The notes below the pieces were generated by a model that did no database searches, was not told where the DNA came from, and saw only the letters and a list, made by a program, of their open reading frames with translations. Both the position numbers and the translations under genes were made by a program. Shown piece by piece: positions 33,440 to 45,424 of a stretch of 64,000 bases of DNA (positions are counted from its first letter, which is position 1; each line of letters opens with the position of its first letter). The stretch is from Agriotes lineatus (Eukaryota; Arthropoda; Insecta; Coleoptera; Elateridae), in the NCBI GenBank assembly GCA_940337035.1, contig OW679202.1:15688708-15752707 (forward strand), in the 5' to 3' direction.

Positions 33440-35260
33440 CTTTCAATCTATATTCCTTTCCCATATTGTCCCAGTTTTACGCCACATATTTAATTTATCA
33501 ATAGAAACCGGAGTAGTACCAAATGGTATGAAGATTGCTGTTATTGTTCCATGACATAAAGGAGGAAGCGTAACTACCATAACAAACTACAGACCTATAG
33601 CACTATTAACAATCTTTTCAAAAATATTTGAGAAACTTATTGCAAGTCAGTTAACAAAATTTTTAACTAATTCAAATTTCTTTTCTAATAACCAGTATGG
33701 TTTTCTTCCTGGTAGAGGAACGGAACTAGCATTAGTTAACTTCTCATCGTATATTTCAGGAAACTTAGATAAGGAAAACAAAATTACGGGATTATTCATA
33801 TATATATCTAAAGCTTTTGATACTGTATATCACTCAAATCTAATAAAAAAAACTAGAAAATGCTGGTATTAGAGGATTGCCACTAACTTGGTTTAAAAAT
33901 TATCTACGAGAAAGACAACAGTGCGTAAAGATAGGGAACACATACAGCGAATTTATGAGAGTTGACAGTGGTGCGCCACAAGGTTCGGTTTTAGGTCCGA
34001 TACTATTCTTAGTATATATAAATGATCTATGCGAAGCAAATTTCAGGGGGAACATTTTCACATTTGCGGATGACACTGCTTTGGTTTATTCTGCCAAGTC
34101 TGCTATGCAAAATTATGAAAACATGGAATTTGACTTAAAGATAATTAGAGCTTGGTTCAGTGCAAATAAAATGGCTATGAATACAGAAAAAACCAAATAT
34201 GTCAATTTTAGCTTACGTAATGATTTTGAATTTACGAATCCTATCAAATATCACTTGAAAGATTGTCCTAAAAATTGTGACTGTACTGTTTTGCAATCAA
34301 ATAACAACATAAAATATTTGGGTATCATTTTTGATAACCAGATGTCCTGGAAACCGCACGTAAACGCTTTATATAAAAGATTAAATTACGCTTCAGCAAA
34401 ATTTTACCACTTATCAAAGTGCCTTTCGTCATCAACTTTGAGATCTGTGTATTTTGCAATTGCAGACTCTTTGTTTTCATATGGAATATGTGCTTGGGGT
34501 GGTATATACACATCCACAATTAAGTCATTAATAACGGTCCAAAAAAATTTTGTTAGGATGATTTCAAAATGTAGTAGAATTACACCGTCAAAGCCATTAT
34601 TTAGAAAATTAAGATTAATGAATTTACAAGAAATGTATTGCTATAAAGTATGTAATTTGATTAAAACATGTAAAATTTATTTATCGGTAGAAACTAATTA
34701 TTTAGTTAGAAAACCAGAATATTCAATACTTAAAGTACCTTTCTGTAGGAAAACAGCTACACAGCGAAGTTTTATCTATTTGGGACCAAAATTATACAAC
34801 TCACTTCCTGGTGACATCAAATGCGTGCACCAAAAATTATTCAAAAAAAGATCTGCTTGTTTTATTCGAAATCAAGAAGATTTTGCAGAAACATTGTTGG
34901 CAAGAAATATGTAAAAATTAAATAGTAATATTTTTGAGAATATAGTAGGATACCTGCAATTGCTTCCACTACAAAAAAAAGAAAAAAAATGTAATGCTAA
35001 CTTTAAAACATAAACAAACTTTTTGTTAATATTTATCTTAAAATTTAAAAAGAAAAACAAATTAAATACACCTTCTACACACAAGTTTCTTCAACTTTGT
35101 AGAAGGTTTCGCAGGGAAGTAGCTTTTCACTACAGTGAATTTATTTAAATTGAAAAAAATATATATACATATACATGTGTGAGTAACTAAATTGTTTTTC
35201 AATGCATTGTATAGTATTGTAAAGGGGGAATAAATGCTATTATTATTATTATTATAATTT
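33440..35260 (+). mobile_element. LINE, 5'-truncated, with (ATT)n tail
   Basis: Begins with RT fingers and ends in AATAAATGCTATTATTATTA near 35230-35260. It contains a 345-codon open frame at 33877-34914. Upstream (33460-33876) the RT continues in shifted frames: NYRPIALLTIFSKIFEKLI, then QYGFLPGRGTELAL and an IYISKAFDTV motif A in which the first Asp is replaced. The clade is CR1/L2/Jockey-like on motif grounds; a firm assignment needs a tree. Confidence 0.85.
33877..34914 (+). CDS. LINE reverse transcriptase, C-terminal two-thirds
   Basis: Open frame of 345 codons. Residues near 25-50 give VDSGAPQGSVLGPILFLVYI, RT motif B. FTFADDTALVYSA at about 60-72 holds the FADD catalytic pair (34063-34074). 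NTEKTKYVNFS and IKYLGIIFDNQMSWKPHV follow, as in the thumb region of LINE RTs. A C-terminal stretch rich in L and K (LRSVYFAIADSLFSYGICAW) fits the usual post-RT region. The first catalytic Asp motif lies upstream in another frame (33800-33830), separated by an A-run frameshift near 33845. So this frame is not a complete enzyme, although it is the longest intact transposon ORF here and may be a fairly recent insertion. Confidence 0.85.
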   Translation: MPLTWFKNYLRERQQCVKIGNTYSEFMRVDSGAPQGSVLGPILFLVYINDLCEANFRGNIFTFADDTALVYSAKSAMQNYENMEFDLKIIRAWFSANKMAMNTEKTKYVNFSLRNDFEFTNPIKYHLKDCPKNCDCTVLQSNNNIKYLGIIFDNQMSWKPHVNALYKRLNYASAKFYHLSKCLSSSTLRSVYFAIADSLFSYGICAWGGIYTSTIKSLITVQKNFVRMISKCSRITPSKPLFRKLRLMNLQEMYCYKVCNLIKTCKIYLSVETNYLVRKPEYSILKVPFCRKTATQRSFIYLGPKLYNSLPGDIKCVHQKLFKKRSACFIRNQEDFAETLLARNM

Positions 35261-35273
35261 GAATTTTTTACTT

Positions 35274-35320
35274 ATACCAACTTCTCGGTATCGCGACAAA
35301 GACCAAAAATCTGTAGAATT
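35274..35320 (-). repeat. Inverted repeat flanking LINE, right
   Basis: Complement of 33010-33057; the core is ATACCAACTTCTCGGTATCG. Together the two copies bracket 2.2 kb that consists mainly of the LINE. Confidence 0.75.
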
Positions 35321-35914
35321 TCTGAAGGTTCTGAAAACCTATTCACATTGAAATTACTTGAGGGACGTGACGATTTTACCTCGCAAACGAGAAATGGCTC
35401 CGCCATAACCACTTTAGAATATATTTTTCTGTAGAACCTCTTAGCTCCTAAGAGATCTTTAAATTTATTCAAACAAAATGTGTATACTTCTTCAGTTTGC
35501 TAGTTAGAATAATACATCCAAGTGGTACATCACCCACCTTGCTCGCCAAAAATTAAAATGTTACCCACTTTGATCGCAGGATCCACTTGAATCTACGAAA
35601 ACAATTTTACTCGAAAATTGATGACTATGCGCTCTTAACATTAAAGGCGTCAGAACTACACAACACAAAGGATTTTCACTAACACAGATTTTAGATCCGT
35701 TTGCTTTAAATCAAATAGTGTAATTTTCCCACCGTATATATTCTGAGGTTTTAAAAAAATGTGTACATAAGGTTTTCAAATTAATCTATATGAGATGCTA
35801 AAATTCGTTGTTCTATTGTAGCTGGAGTAGAAATAAAACACGAAGAATTTGTTAAACACGTCTTTATTTATAGGTTGACAGTGAAGAATTCGATATAGTA
35901 GTCCAATTTTCTTT
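35321..35914. other. Non-coding, nothing recognised
   Basis: No transposon motif or terminal repeat apparent. Confidence 0.3.
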
Positions 35915-36119
35915 CATATGGAAATGCAAATGCCGAAATTCCACGGAAACCATTGACAACAAGCATTGTCACTAGGCTACATTGATGGTACATAAACTTG
36001 TGGTTATTATTTTTGCGGTGAGGTTAAGTTTCATGTCGACAGGTTGACATTTCATTATTTTAAATTGTGGCTATTATAAACTTCAAATGTGATTTTAAAA
36101 TTTGGTTTTAACTAATTAG

Positions 36120-37522
36120 TAGGAATGTCGTACCCCGTCTAAAATTAAACCCGGGTACCCGAAAACAGTACCCGGGTCTCTCGGGTACCCGAAGATTTTA
36201 CATTTTGTCTTATTATTTTCTGGCGAATGAACATATTTCCATACAGGCGATTTTTGTGATGACATTGTACTTTTGTAGTTTCACACAATGTCCAGGCTCT
36301 ATGCTCTACGCATTTTAACGCCGCGAGTTTTAAACTGAACTAAATTGAAAGGTATCAGTGTTGCCAACAGTTGAGAATCGGTTTCCACCAGAAGGTCAAA
36401 TAAAATCTACCAGAATTCCACTAATAATAATAATATTTTTTTGCCAGAATAATCTTTTATTCACAACTTCACAACAGCACAGATAAACAAAAGTAAAAAA
36501 AAAACATTAACATTTAAAATATGTATTTCTTATTTTTATTAAAAATAGGAAATAAACATTACAACACAAACATACAGTTGCTGTTAAAGATGTAGATTCC
36601 CAATTATGCTGCTTTAATTCACTTTTTAACACAAATATTGAATTTTTTACTTGTTAAAAGTCTCATCAACAAAATGCAAAGCGCAAGTGACATAAGATTC
36701 GTGAGAGAACCCTTTTATAAGCTATTTTTACATGTTTTTCCCTAATTACGAGCAGATAATTTTAAAAAAAATCCCGCATTATGTATTTGAACAAGATTTT
36801 TTTCTTGCAAAATGCTGTCATACTTCCTTGAATTATAGCCAGCTTTATCAGTTTCTGCTACTCGTCAGCGGGTATTAATGAACCTAGTCATGCTTCAATA
36901 GTATTGCTTTTCACTACTAGTTTATAAAATTGAATAAAAATACCAGGAATTCACTAAAAAAAATTGTGTAATCTACCAGATTTTCTACTATCTACCAGAT
37001 TGAAAATTAGTCCACTAAATACGTGTTTCATTCTACCAGATTTAGTAGAAAATCTACTAAGTTGGCAACACTGGCTATCTACTTGCCAATTCAAACTGCA
37101 AGTCGTCTGTTATTCATAAATATTTTCACACGTCCAAGTGCTATCAAATTCAAGTACGTGACTTTTTATCTGATAATGGTAGCAGCATCAACTTCACACA
37201 GAGGATTTTGTTTATGTTACTTCAACCCATACTGACGCGATTTAATGGTACCATTGACGGGTTGAATATTTCTGTGAAGCGGATTTATTTCCTGATATGA
37301 AACAAGAATCAACATTATGTGGTATGGGATGGGTTGATTTTTGTTATTACTGCATATTGCGTTTTTCTAGAACTTATTCCTATTGTTTTTAAGTTTTTAT
37401 CATCTCCGAAAAAGGCCGACTTTCTGGACATTACATAATTTAGTAGCCGGGTACCCGGGTCCTGAAAATATACCCGGGTTGACTATTACCCGGGTCGACC
37501 CGGGTACTCGCCGACATGCCTA
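36120..37522. mobile_element. hAT-like TIR element with CCCGGGTA arrays
   Basis: Left end TAGGAATGTCGTACCC, right end (reversed) TAGGCATGTCGGCGAGTACC. Both ends carry several CCCGGGTACCCG-type words, at 36150-36195 and 37448-37510. Flanking octamers CTAATTAG and ATAGCTAG agree at 5 of 8 positions, a possible decayed target duplication. No transposase was recognised inside. Confidence 0.6.
36356..37073. mobile_element. Nested TIR element, CAGTGTTGCCAAC ends
   Basis: CAGTGTTGCCAAC at 36356 is the exact complement of GTTGGCAACACTG at 37061-37073. Subterminal words CTACCAGA and TCTACCAGAT recur at both ends. No clear target duplication and no coding capacity. Confidence 0.6.
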
Positions 37523-37675
37523 ATAGCTAGGTAGGTATCGCACTAAGGACAATTTCAGTTTATCATAGCTAGAACTAGAATTTAAAATAATTACGGTGTC
37601 AACCAATCAACATGAAACCTAACCTCATTGCAAACATAATAACCACAAGTTTATGTACCAACACAATACAATCTA

Positions 37676-37726
37676 GTGACAATGCTTGTTGTGTGACAAT
37701 GCTTGTTGTGTGACAATGCTTGTTGT
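37676..37726 (+). repeat. Three tandem 17-bp units
   Basis: GTGACAATGCTTGTTGT is present three times in a row, within the right arm of the 35915-37757 palindrome. The left arm has one unit (ACAACAAGCATTGTCAC, 35956-35972). Confidence 0.9.
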
Positions 37727-38029
37727 TAATGATTTCTCTAGATTGCATTTCCATATGAACAAAATACAGTGTGGTCACCACACGACTTTCTTTTACTGCC
37801 TGTAAAACTTTTAATTTTTCGAAAAACTGTTCTTCTTATCATCTTTTTGAACAAAAGTTGTATATAATTACACAATATATTACCTTGTTTTATGAAATTT
37901 ATTTTTTTCTAAACAATTATAAAATTTTCCGGGAAAACAGCAAAAAATAAGAGTAAAGTACTATTTCCGGTTACCCGGTTTTAACCAAACATTACTGGGA
38001 TTTCCAAATTTATATTAAAAACAGAGGTA

Positions 38030-38240
38030 GAAATTTTGAGACCGATCAATTAAACCATCTGGACTGTAGAGAGGACACAGACAGACTGACAGACTAATAA
38101 ACTAACAGGCTTACAAACTGACAGACATACATAACTTCGAAAACCACTTTTTCTGAACGGGAAGACACGAAAACGGATATTTCCGCAATCGGGTTCGAAA
38201 AAATCATGATTAGTTACTATATTTTACAAAGTAAGAGAAA
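38030..38240. repeat. Dispersed repeat with GACAGAC tract
   Basis: ACACAGACAGACTGACAGAC is followed by words such as AACGGATATTTCCGCAAT and GAAAAAATCATGATTAG. The arrangement resembles 52600-52745, which also has a GACAGACAGAC tract followed by a similar tail ending in GTAAGTAAAA. Likely two diverged members of one repeat family; the type is unknown. Confidence 0.4.
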
Positions 38241-39689
38241 GTAAAAATACCTTTAAGGTTTGGTATCTTTATGACCATTCAATACATAACTAAAAAGCAT
38301 TTTAGCTTAACTGTAGCTATTATAGTTATATATGTATCAAGTACATAATATACTTGTAATGACTTTATTGCACGAGTTTATTTTATGGCAGAGCGAGCGT
38401 AGCGTAGCGATAAGAAAGACAAGTCAAATAAGGTCTGATTATGTACGACCTGCATGCAAAGCTTTTCGTTCGATTGCACTGCAAAAGATTTTCTTTTATC
38501 TACAATAACATTTATATTATATACATTAGAAAATTCAAGTTACTATTGAAACATTTAATAGTTTCGAAGTGTGCTTCTTCTAGATCAATTGCGTTATCAC
38601 TATCAAGAATAACTACCTATTACCATAAGATATTAAAGATTAATTCCTTTTTATTATCTGTCAAGTTTTCAATTAATATAATCTCCTTTCTTGATTTGAA
38701 TAAACACACTAAAGTGGCACTTCATGGACGGTACATAATACTATAATAATGTGTCTATGAAACAGTCGAACATAACGCTTAGTTATGTTAAAACCCTCAG
38801 AAAAAAATTGTTGCTCCCCATAATTACAGTAGTTCCTGCGCCGCTGTGTGTGAGCATAAATTGCAGCCGCACAGATAATCTTTGGGCCGATATCGATCTT
38901 TGGGCCTTTATTGCTGCACCTTGCACACTTCTGGACGTCACTGCCAATTGAAGATGACCCCGAGATATACTTCCGCATGCTGAATTTCTCCGCGCTGGAG
39001 AATTAATAATATTACGTCGCAGGCATTGACGTAAATATTTTGACTCCTAATTGTTGTATATTTAACTAAAGATATCGAGTTTATTATATGATACGGTAAT
39101 CCGGATGTTCTCATTCTTCGAATTGAGTTGGTTTTAATTGATTCAGATTAACGGGACTTTACTGTATTCATAATATATTCAAATTAATAGTCTTACATCT
39201 TCTCAGTCTTATAGTTGCTTTTCTTTTCAGTGAAAAACTTGTACGAGCTGTTAACTAGGAAACCTTTACTCTACAATATAACTTTGCATATCGTATTTTC
39301 CATGGTCAATAAGGAAATCAACGGTCAAAATTCTGAAACTGTTTAAACTTTCAAAAATATGTTGTTGAGAACAATTTGATTGCAGAACATAATATATAAA
39401 CTACAAAACATTTAGTATCTGGATATTAATTTTTTTGAGCTACACAATTCACTTCCTAGCTTTTTGAAATTTTTAACGAATTAAATTTTTAATTTTTAAG
39501 TATATTCCATATTTTGATACGCAGTTCCAGTTGCAGCATAATGATTTGTAATTATAAATTCTTATGTATAATAGCAAATCAATATATTTACTGCACACCG
39601 ATGTAAGGAGAGTTAAAACCACAATAAGTGTTTTGAGATAGAGAACCTACGTCCGTGAAAAATAAAAAACTATTGCCTAGGCATATGCA
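38241..39689. other. Non-coding, nothing recognised
   Basis: AT-rich. GAGCGAGCGTAGCGTAGCG near 38391-38409 is the only unusual short word. No peptides recognised on either strand. Confidence 0.3.
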
Positions 39690-40421
39690 TATACAGCATG
39701 TCCCAGGATTGGTGTTACAATAGGTGAGATCGACTAAAAATTTTTGAATTTTATTTTTATGGGATAAGTCCTGCTTGGTCTGAAGAGAATTTTACGAATA
39801 TTTTCAATTTTTGAAAAAACAAGCGAAAACTATTTTCTTTTCAGGTAAACTACCCTTTCTGTTCATGATACGGCAAAATTTTACCAAGAAAAGTTGTTCA
39901 GAATGATAAATTTTGGCCCTATACAAAATTGCAGGAAGATCTACTTAAATTAAACCGATGAAATTGTATTTATTAAAAATGCCAGTTTGATCTACGTACG
40001 TAGAATTTCCTGAAATTTTGTATAGGACCATAATTTTCCATTCTGAACAACTTTTCTTAACAAAATTTTGCTGTATTATAAACAAAAAGGGTAGCTTACC
40101 TGAAAAGAAAATACAATTTAATTTTTGTGTAATATAAAAATAACGGTTTAATCTAAGCAGGTAATCTTCCTGAAATTTTGTATAGGGTCATAATTTATCA
40201 TTCTGAACAACTTTTCTTGGTAAAATTTTGCCGTATGATGAACAGAAAAGATAGTTTACCTGAAAAGAAAATAGTTTTTGCGTCACCATCAAGGCCAACT
40301 TGTTTTTTCAAAAATTGAAAATATTCTTAAAATTCTCTTCAGACCACAATCTTAAAATACAATTCAAAAATTTTTAGTCCATCTCACCTCTTGTAACATC
40401 AATCCTGGGACATACTGTATA
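39690..40421. mobile_element. Fold-back MITE with duplicated arm
   Basis: Ends TATACAGCATGTCCCAGGAT and ATCCTGGGACATACTGTAT are complementary. The right half contains two tandem versions of a ~180-bp block (ATTTTGTATAGG at 40008 and 40178) where the left half has one. A related segment lies at 21430-21760. Confidence 0.8.
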
Positions 40422-40445
40422 CTATATTTGTAGCACCGAAAGGAG

Positions 40446-40570
40446 TAGTGTTACCACGAGATGAGATGAGGCGAGATTTTAGCCATCTCGATCTCGATCT
40501 CGAAAGTTCTGGAAAGTTGATTCTCGATTTCGAAGTTGAGAATCTCGATTCTCGAATTTAATATATGTGC
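40446..40570 (+). repeat. hAT-like end with ATCTCGA arrays
   Basis: Begins TAGTGTTACCACGAGATGAG and continues with about ten ATCTCGAT/GAGATGAG-type words. TAGTGTT is also the tip of the hAT element at 4338. Only one end was found, so this is probably a truncated copy. Confidence 0.5.
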
Positions 40571-41912
40571 GTAACGAATTGAAGCAGTTGCGACTGCGTA
40601 ACACCCAAAATAATCACGTGCTTCATATATTATGTTCTGCCTTTCATTTGGCCTCTGGCCATATTTATGGCACTGTACTTGATATGGAATAGCGATGAAG
40701 CTGGCTCAGAGATAACGCCGGTCCAGAATATCCCAACGGCTACAAAAAATCGAGCGCCAGGCCTATTGCGACTCCCCAATCCAGAATTCGACGTTGGCAA
40801 ACGCAAAGCTTTAACCCATTAAATATCAAACTTTTAGTTTTAATATTTTTAGTAAATTCAAGTACCAAATGGAGTTAGGATATGTTGTTAACTTTTAACG
40901 TTGATGACATGTCCATAGAATTATAAGTAAATGAATATTTTAAGAACGGCGGAATTATTTTCAAATGTCAAAAGCTATGAAATCGTAATAAAATAAGCTC
41001 TAATTTTAGTTAGTTCACCTTCTTTAATCGCATTAAGTAAATGAGTTCCCTATGTAATGAAATCCATCGAGGACGGCCAGTTTAAATTCAACTAGACAAG
41101 TTCATTTAGTACCTTACATTTTCTAATCTTACGAAATATCAGAAGTTGACAGCACCCATTTGCATGAGCAACTCTGTTTACCAAAAACTTTCTTTTCAAT
41201 TAACGACCTATTCTAGTTTTACCAACAAATTCTATTTACTTAAAAAAAACTCGTACGCAACAAGGCCAGAAAAACCACTAGTTCCACGATGCCTACCCAA
41301 TCACTCGATATTTACGTGGAACACAAGAATAGGTGCACGAAGTACAGAATATTTATGTGAAAATGAAACACTTCTAGCGTCTCGCGTAAAAACCTCGCAC
41401 GGCGTGAAAGTCGCGAATAGTATTTGAGGTATTCTATTTTTACTTAACGGGGAAAAAATCCCCCCCAGAATTCTTATTACGGTGGCACACATGTTGTTGA
41501 GAAGTTGATTAAGAAATCTAACAAAATGCGTTTTCAATTTGCTAGACACTGCATCAATGTCGGTAGTACCATATGCAATAAATATATTTCAAATGTAAAA
41601 AGGTTTCTTTCTGCAGTGTTCTCCCTTTACCCCATTTCCAACTAATCCGTTAGAAATAAAAGTTTCTTCCATATCAATGTATCACTTTTACCTTAATTGA
41701 AATTGAAATCCTAAACCACTTTAAGTACTAAACCAAACCTCAACGTTGCTCGCTGTTGCGCTAGCTGTTTATGGTCTCTGCTTGATTGAAAATAATTGCA
41801 ATTTTCTATTATTAAACGTACCGCCCTGCACGGTTGAATAACTTTACAATTAGGAATATGTACATTCTAAACCAGATCTATCCATGCAACTGATTTGGTG
41901 ACCCTATTCTAT
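40571..41912. other. Non-coding, nothing recognised
   Basis: Short open frames occur on both strands but none resembles a known protein. Confidence 0.3.
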
Positions 41913-42302
41913 ATACAGGGTGAGTCGGGAGGAATGGATCAAACTTCAGGAGTGTATTATACAAGTGAAAATAATGTAAAAAACTCAAATATTTTTATCC
42001 GATTTTCATTTGTTTTCAAGTTACAGCATTACAAAAAACAACTTTTTATGGAGAACGTAACTAAGCTTTTGTAAAAAAATCGAGATTTTTGTTAATTTAA
42101 GAAGTAATCATTGGCAAACAATCGACAAATGTACAATTTATTACAAAGGCTAAAATAAAAATAGTGCGTATGGGTTTTTTTATGACGCTGTATCTTGAAA
42201 ACAAATGAAAATCGGATAACAAGATTTGAGTTTTTTTACATTATTTTCACGTGTATAATACACTTCTGAAATTTGGTCCATTCCTACTGACTCACCCTGT
42301 AT
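41913..42302. mobile_element. Fold-back MITE, about 390 bp
   Basis: TACAGGGTGAGTCGGGAGGA at the left against TCCTACTGACTCACCCTGTA at the right; inner words GATTTTCATTTGTTTTCAAG and its complement are mirrored. It is followed by TATA-type flanks. Confidence 0.85.
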
Positions 42303-42468
42303 AATAATCAGTACATTTTGTTCTTTTTCGTTTAGTACAAGTTTACAAAAAATAATTAATACAGTAAATGTAATCGTTCCATTTTAAAATTGAACTAACC
42401 CACGTCCGAAAATGTGAAACACCTAGATATATTTCACAGCAATCATAGTACATAACTACATATATATA

Positions 42469-43573
42469 TATACAGGGTGTAGAAATGCTTTACGCACCAT
42501 AGGGATTTCAATGGTAATTTCTTCATATGAAAATATTTGCTTCCCTAATTATTTTAGAGCAAACTTGTATTGAAGTTTCTTGTAGAGAAAAAAGTTCTGT
42601 ATCCATTTAAGCCAGAATTTCGGAAAACCGAAAATTTAAAGAAATAAAATACCATTTTTAGACAAATCAGCGGTGCCTTGAAATTACTAAATCATCTCAA
42701 AGCATCAACAAATTAGTTTGCTGTTTATTTGGTTGCCGTTACATTTGACAGACGCATCCACAGTGTGTTTCAATTCTCCCATTCACACCCCTGTATCCTC
42801 TGTATTTATTTTTCGATCGATTTTAAGTTTGGTTAATTATACTACCCTTTAACGGGTTGCTTCTACAACTTTTAAACAATTTTGTTGTCAACTAATATCT
42901 TACTGCGATAAAAAAGCAAATGCAAAACAGTTAAAAATTACAGTAGGCCTAGTTTTATCGAAAGAAGGAATTGCTCAGGATCGCAAAAATGCGAAACTAA
43001 TCTTTTTTTTAAATAAAATTAGTATAAGAGAGAGAGAGATAGAGAGAGAGATAACTTCAGGTCTATGCACTTTTCGATCAACTTTCTGTTATTAACTAAA
43101 CTTTCCGCTAGTAACTTTTCTACAGCGTTCTGAAATCCCATATTGCAAAATTCTAAAAATGGTCATAATTTAAATCATAGGTTCCTAAGCTTAAAAGTGG
43201 TCTACAATTTTCTTACCTTCTCTTTCTCCATTCTTTTACCGCCTCTATTTTTATTCAACGCCCCCCCCCCCCCTATACACTTGGGGCTACTACCGCCCCC
43301 CGAAATCGTTACAGTGCCCACAAATTGTTGTTTAAAATTTGGATTTAGATTATTTTTATCATTCTAGCCAACTCTCTTCGATAAAACTACACCTAGGTTT
43401 TGATTTTTACTTCCTTTTACTATAAAGTATTTTGCATTTATTTTTAGTCGCAGTTGGCTACTGGTTCGCAATAAAATTATTTTCAAATTTTAGAAGTAAC
43501 CTTTTTGAAGGGCAGTGTAGTTAGCTACATTGGCTAAAACTTGAAATAGATCGGAATAAAATTAAGAAATATA
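42469..43573. other. Non-coding, one MITE-like tip and simple repeats
   Basis: TATACAGGGTGTAGAAATGC at 42469 looks like a MITE tip. No partner end was secured; CACCCCTGTATCC near 42785 is a candidate. An (AG)n run lies at 43028-43051 and a C-run at 43261-43273. Confidence 0.4.
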
Positions 43574-44950
43574 CAGTGTGACCAGTCAAGTCCGCATCAC
43601 ATGGGTTTTTTTTATTAATAACTTTATTCGAAATTTGACTTTGACATCAATTTCTGCTTCGATCGAGATAAAAATTAACCAAAAAAAAAGTAGCCACGTG
43701 ATTCGCATTATCTATCAAATTTTAATTTTTTTCCAAAAAAATTTCAAAAGGGGTTATTTCTCAAAATATCGAAAAAAGGTTTTTCTAAATGCAATTGTTA
43801 GCCCATGTGCAAAATTTCAGCTGTATAAGGTAATTTAGATTTTATGCCCATTTTTTTATAAATTGCACCACTGTTGCAAAATAAGACTCAACGCAACCTT
43901 CATAAAACTTCTTAGTTTTGACAATGCTTTACTCCAGACATTTCCTTTAAAGTAGCGCCATATTAAATGTGTTTTTCAACAAAATCCAAATAGGGCTATT
44001 AAAATTTGGTCACATGCGATGCAAAGTTTATTTGTTTTTGACCCTGTATAAGGTAACTTCATAAAATAACTATTTTTGAAAACGTAGTTTGTGTCTAGTA
44101 TTACACATTATAATTAAGACAAACAAGTACACAGTGTCATCAGTAAAGTCTGCATTAAGTGGAATATAAATTTTTGTTTAACTTTACGTAAAGTTTATCT
44201 AGTTTCAACGATTTAATTTAAAACCCCTTTACTAAAATTTGTTATGAAGCTATGTTATAAAAAAAGTAAAAATAGTCTTTTATTATTTAAGTGCACCTTA
44301 GAATGATGCACCAGAAACAAGTTGGCCGTAAAACAAATGATAAAAAAGATCAACAAGCCCTTGCTTTAATAACGACAGTCAAATCGCTTTCTGTTTGTCA
44401 TAGTGGCTTTTAATTAATACTGCGTATTAAATTTTAAAAAAACTAATTTTACAGGAAAAAATTTAAATTGTATTAATATGTGGTGAAAACACAAGTCATC
44501 CTGTAGCAGCCAACATTTTTAATGAAAGGCGCATCCAAGCAAAATTGTGCAATAATCTACTGTGAGTAGGATTATGGCGAAATTTAAATCAACTGGATCG
44601 GTGGAAAGTTTATTTAAAAAACCTCACAATCCTATAAAATATAGTGAAGAAGTCCAATTAAATGTATGCCTAGATGTTGTGGAACATGGTCAAACTAGTA
44701 TTAGACATGTTTCTTGCAGAACTGACGTTCAAAGAAAAAGTGTAAGGAAGATTTTGCACAAAAATAAATTTAAACCTTATATGTAAACCAAAATTTATAA
44801 ATACTCTTAAGTAACAAGATTTTGACATACGTTTGGGATTCTCTTTTTTGGTCATCTCGATCGAAGCAGAAATTGATGCCAAAGTCAAATTTCGAATAAA
44901 GCTATTAATAAAAAAAATCCCATATGATGCGGACTTTACTGGTCACACTG
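43574..44950 (+). mobile_element. Mariner-like element with long TIRs
   Basis: CAGTGTGACCAGTCAAGTCC at 43574 and its counterpart ending GGTCACACTG at 44950 are flanked by TA. Terminal repeats run about 110 bp and include ATCAATTTCTGCTTCGATCG and its complement. At 44134 a second, related left end (CAGTGTCATCAGTAAAGTCT) occurs inside, so two family members may be merged. The transposase is reduced to its DNA-binding part (44562-44786). Confidence 0.85.
44562..44786 (+). pseudogene. Transposase N-terminal HTH fragment
   Basis: About 75 residues, beginning around MSRIMAKFKSTGSVESLFKK. The FxxTGSVxxxxxxxRP-type block followed by RHVSCRTDVQRKSVRKILHK, a second helix-turn-helix, is the arrangement of the paired-like DNA-binding domain of Tc/mariner-type transposases. 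A stop follows, and the right terminal repeat begins about 45 bp later, so the DDE catalytic domain is deleted. Confidence 0.75.
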
Positions 44951-45424
44951 TATAAGGATGTGAAGGTAACAAGGGAAACACACTGTATATATGAAATTCA
45001 ATTCTACGCACATTTAAATTATGCTTGTTAGACTGCGCAGGAAATTTGATCGATCAAACTCAGTCAAGAAATTCTGTTTAGAAAACGAAAGTAATTTGTT
45101 AAAACTAATTAGCGATCGACACATTCCCTAAAAGTCTGATGAATTAAGAAAAAACAAAAAGAGTATAATAGCTTATTTTTGGGCTAAGAACTTACTCCTG
45201 CAGTTATAGGAGACATTTTAAAAATATATTATTGGTCTAACAACTGAACAATAAAAACTATAACAATTGGTAGTCTCTGAAATTTAATACCGCTTGAAAT
45301 AGTCAGCCCATTGAAACCGTTTGAGAAATAACAGTTACATATATTTACTTTCGTTGTAATTATAACACGCACATTTTTGTGACTTTCTGAGGGGTAGTTT
45401 TACAACCTATTCTAATTACCAGAA
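44951..45424. other. Non-coding, nothing recognised
   Basis: Spacer between two mariner-type elements. Confidence 0.3.

Larger units (their letters stand above)
35915..37757. mobile_element. Palindrome split by a hAT-like element
   Basis: Arms 35915-36075 and 37600-37757 are inverted copies: TTTCATATGGAAATGCAA against TTGCATTTCCATATGAA, and TACATAAACTTGTGGTTATT against AATAACCACAAGTTTATGTA. The centre is occupied by the element at 36120-37522. Confidence 0.8.

Noticed and set aside
41146..41549. Opposing 80-90 codon open frames
   Set aside because: No motif on either strand and no element boundaries nearby.
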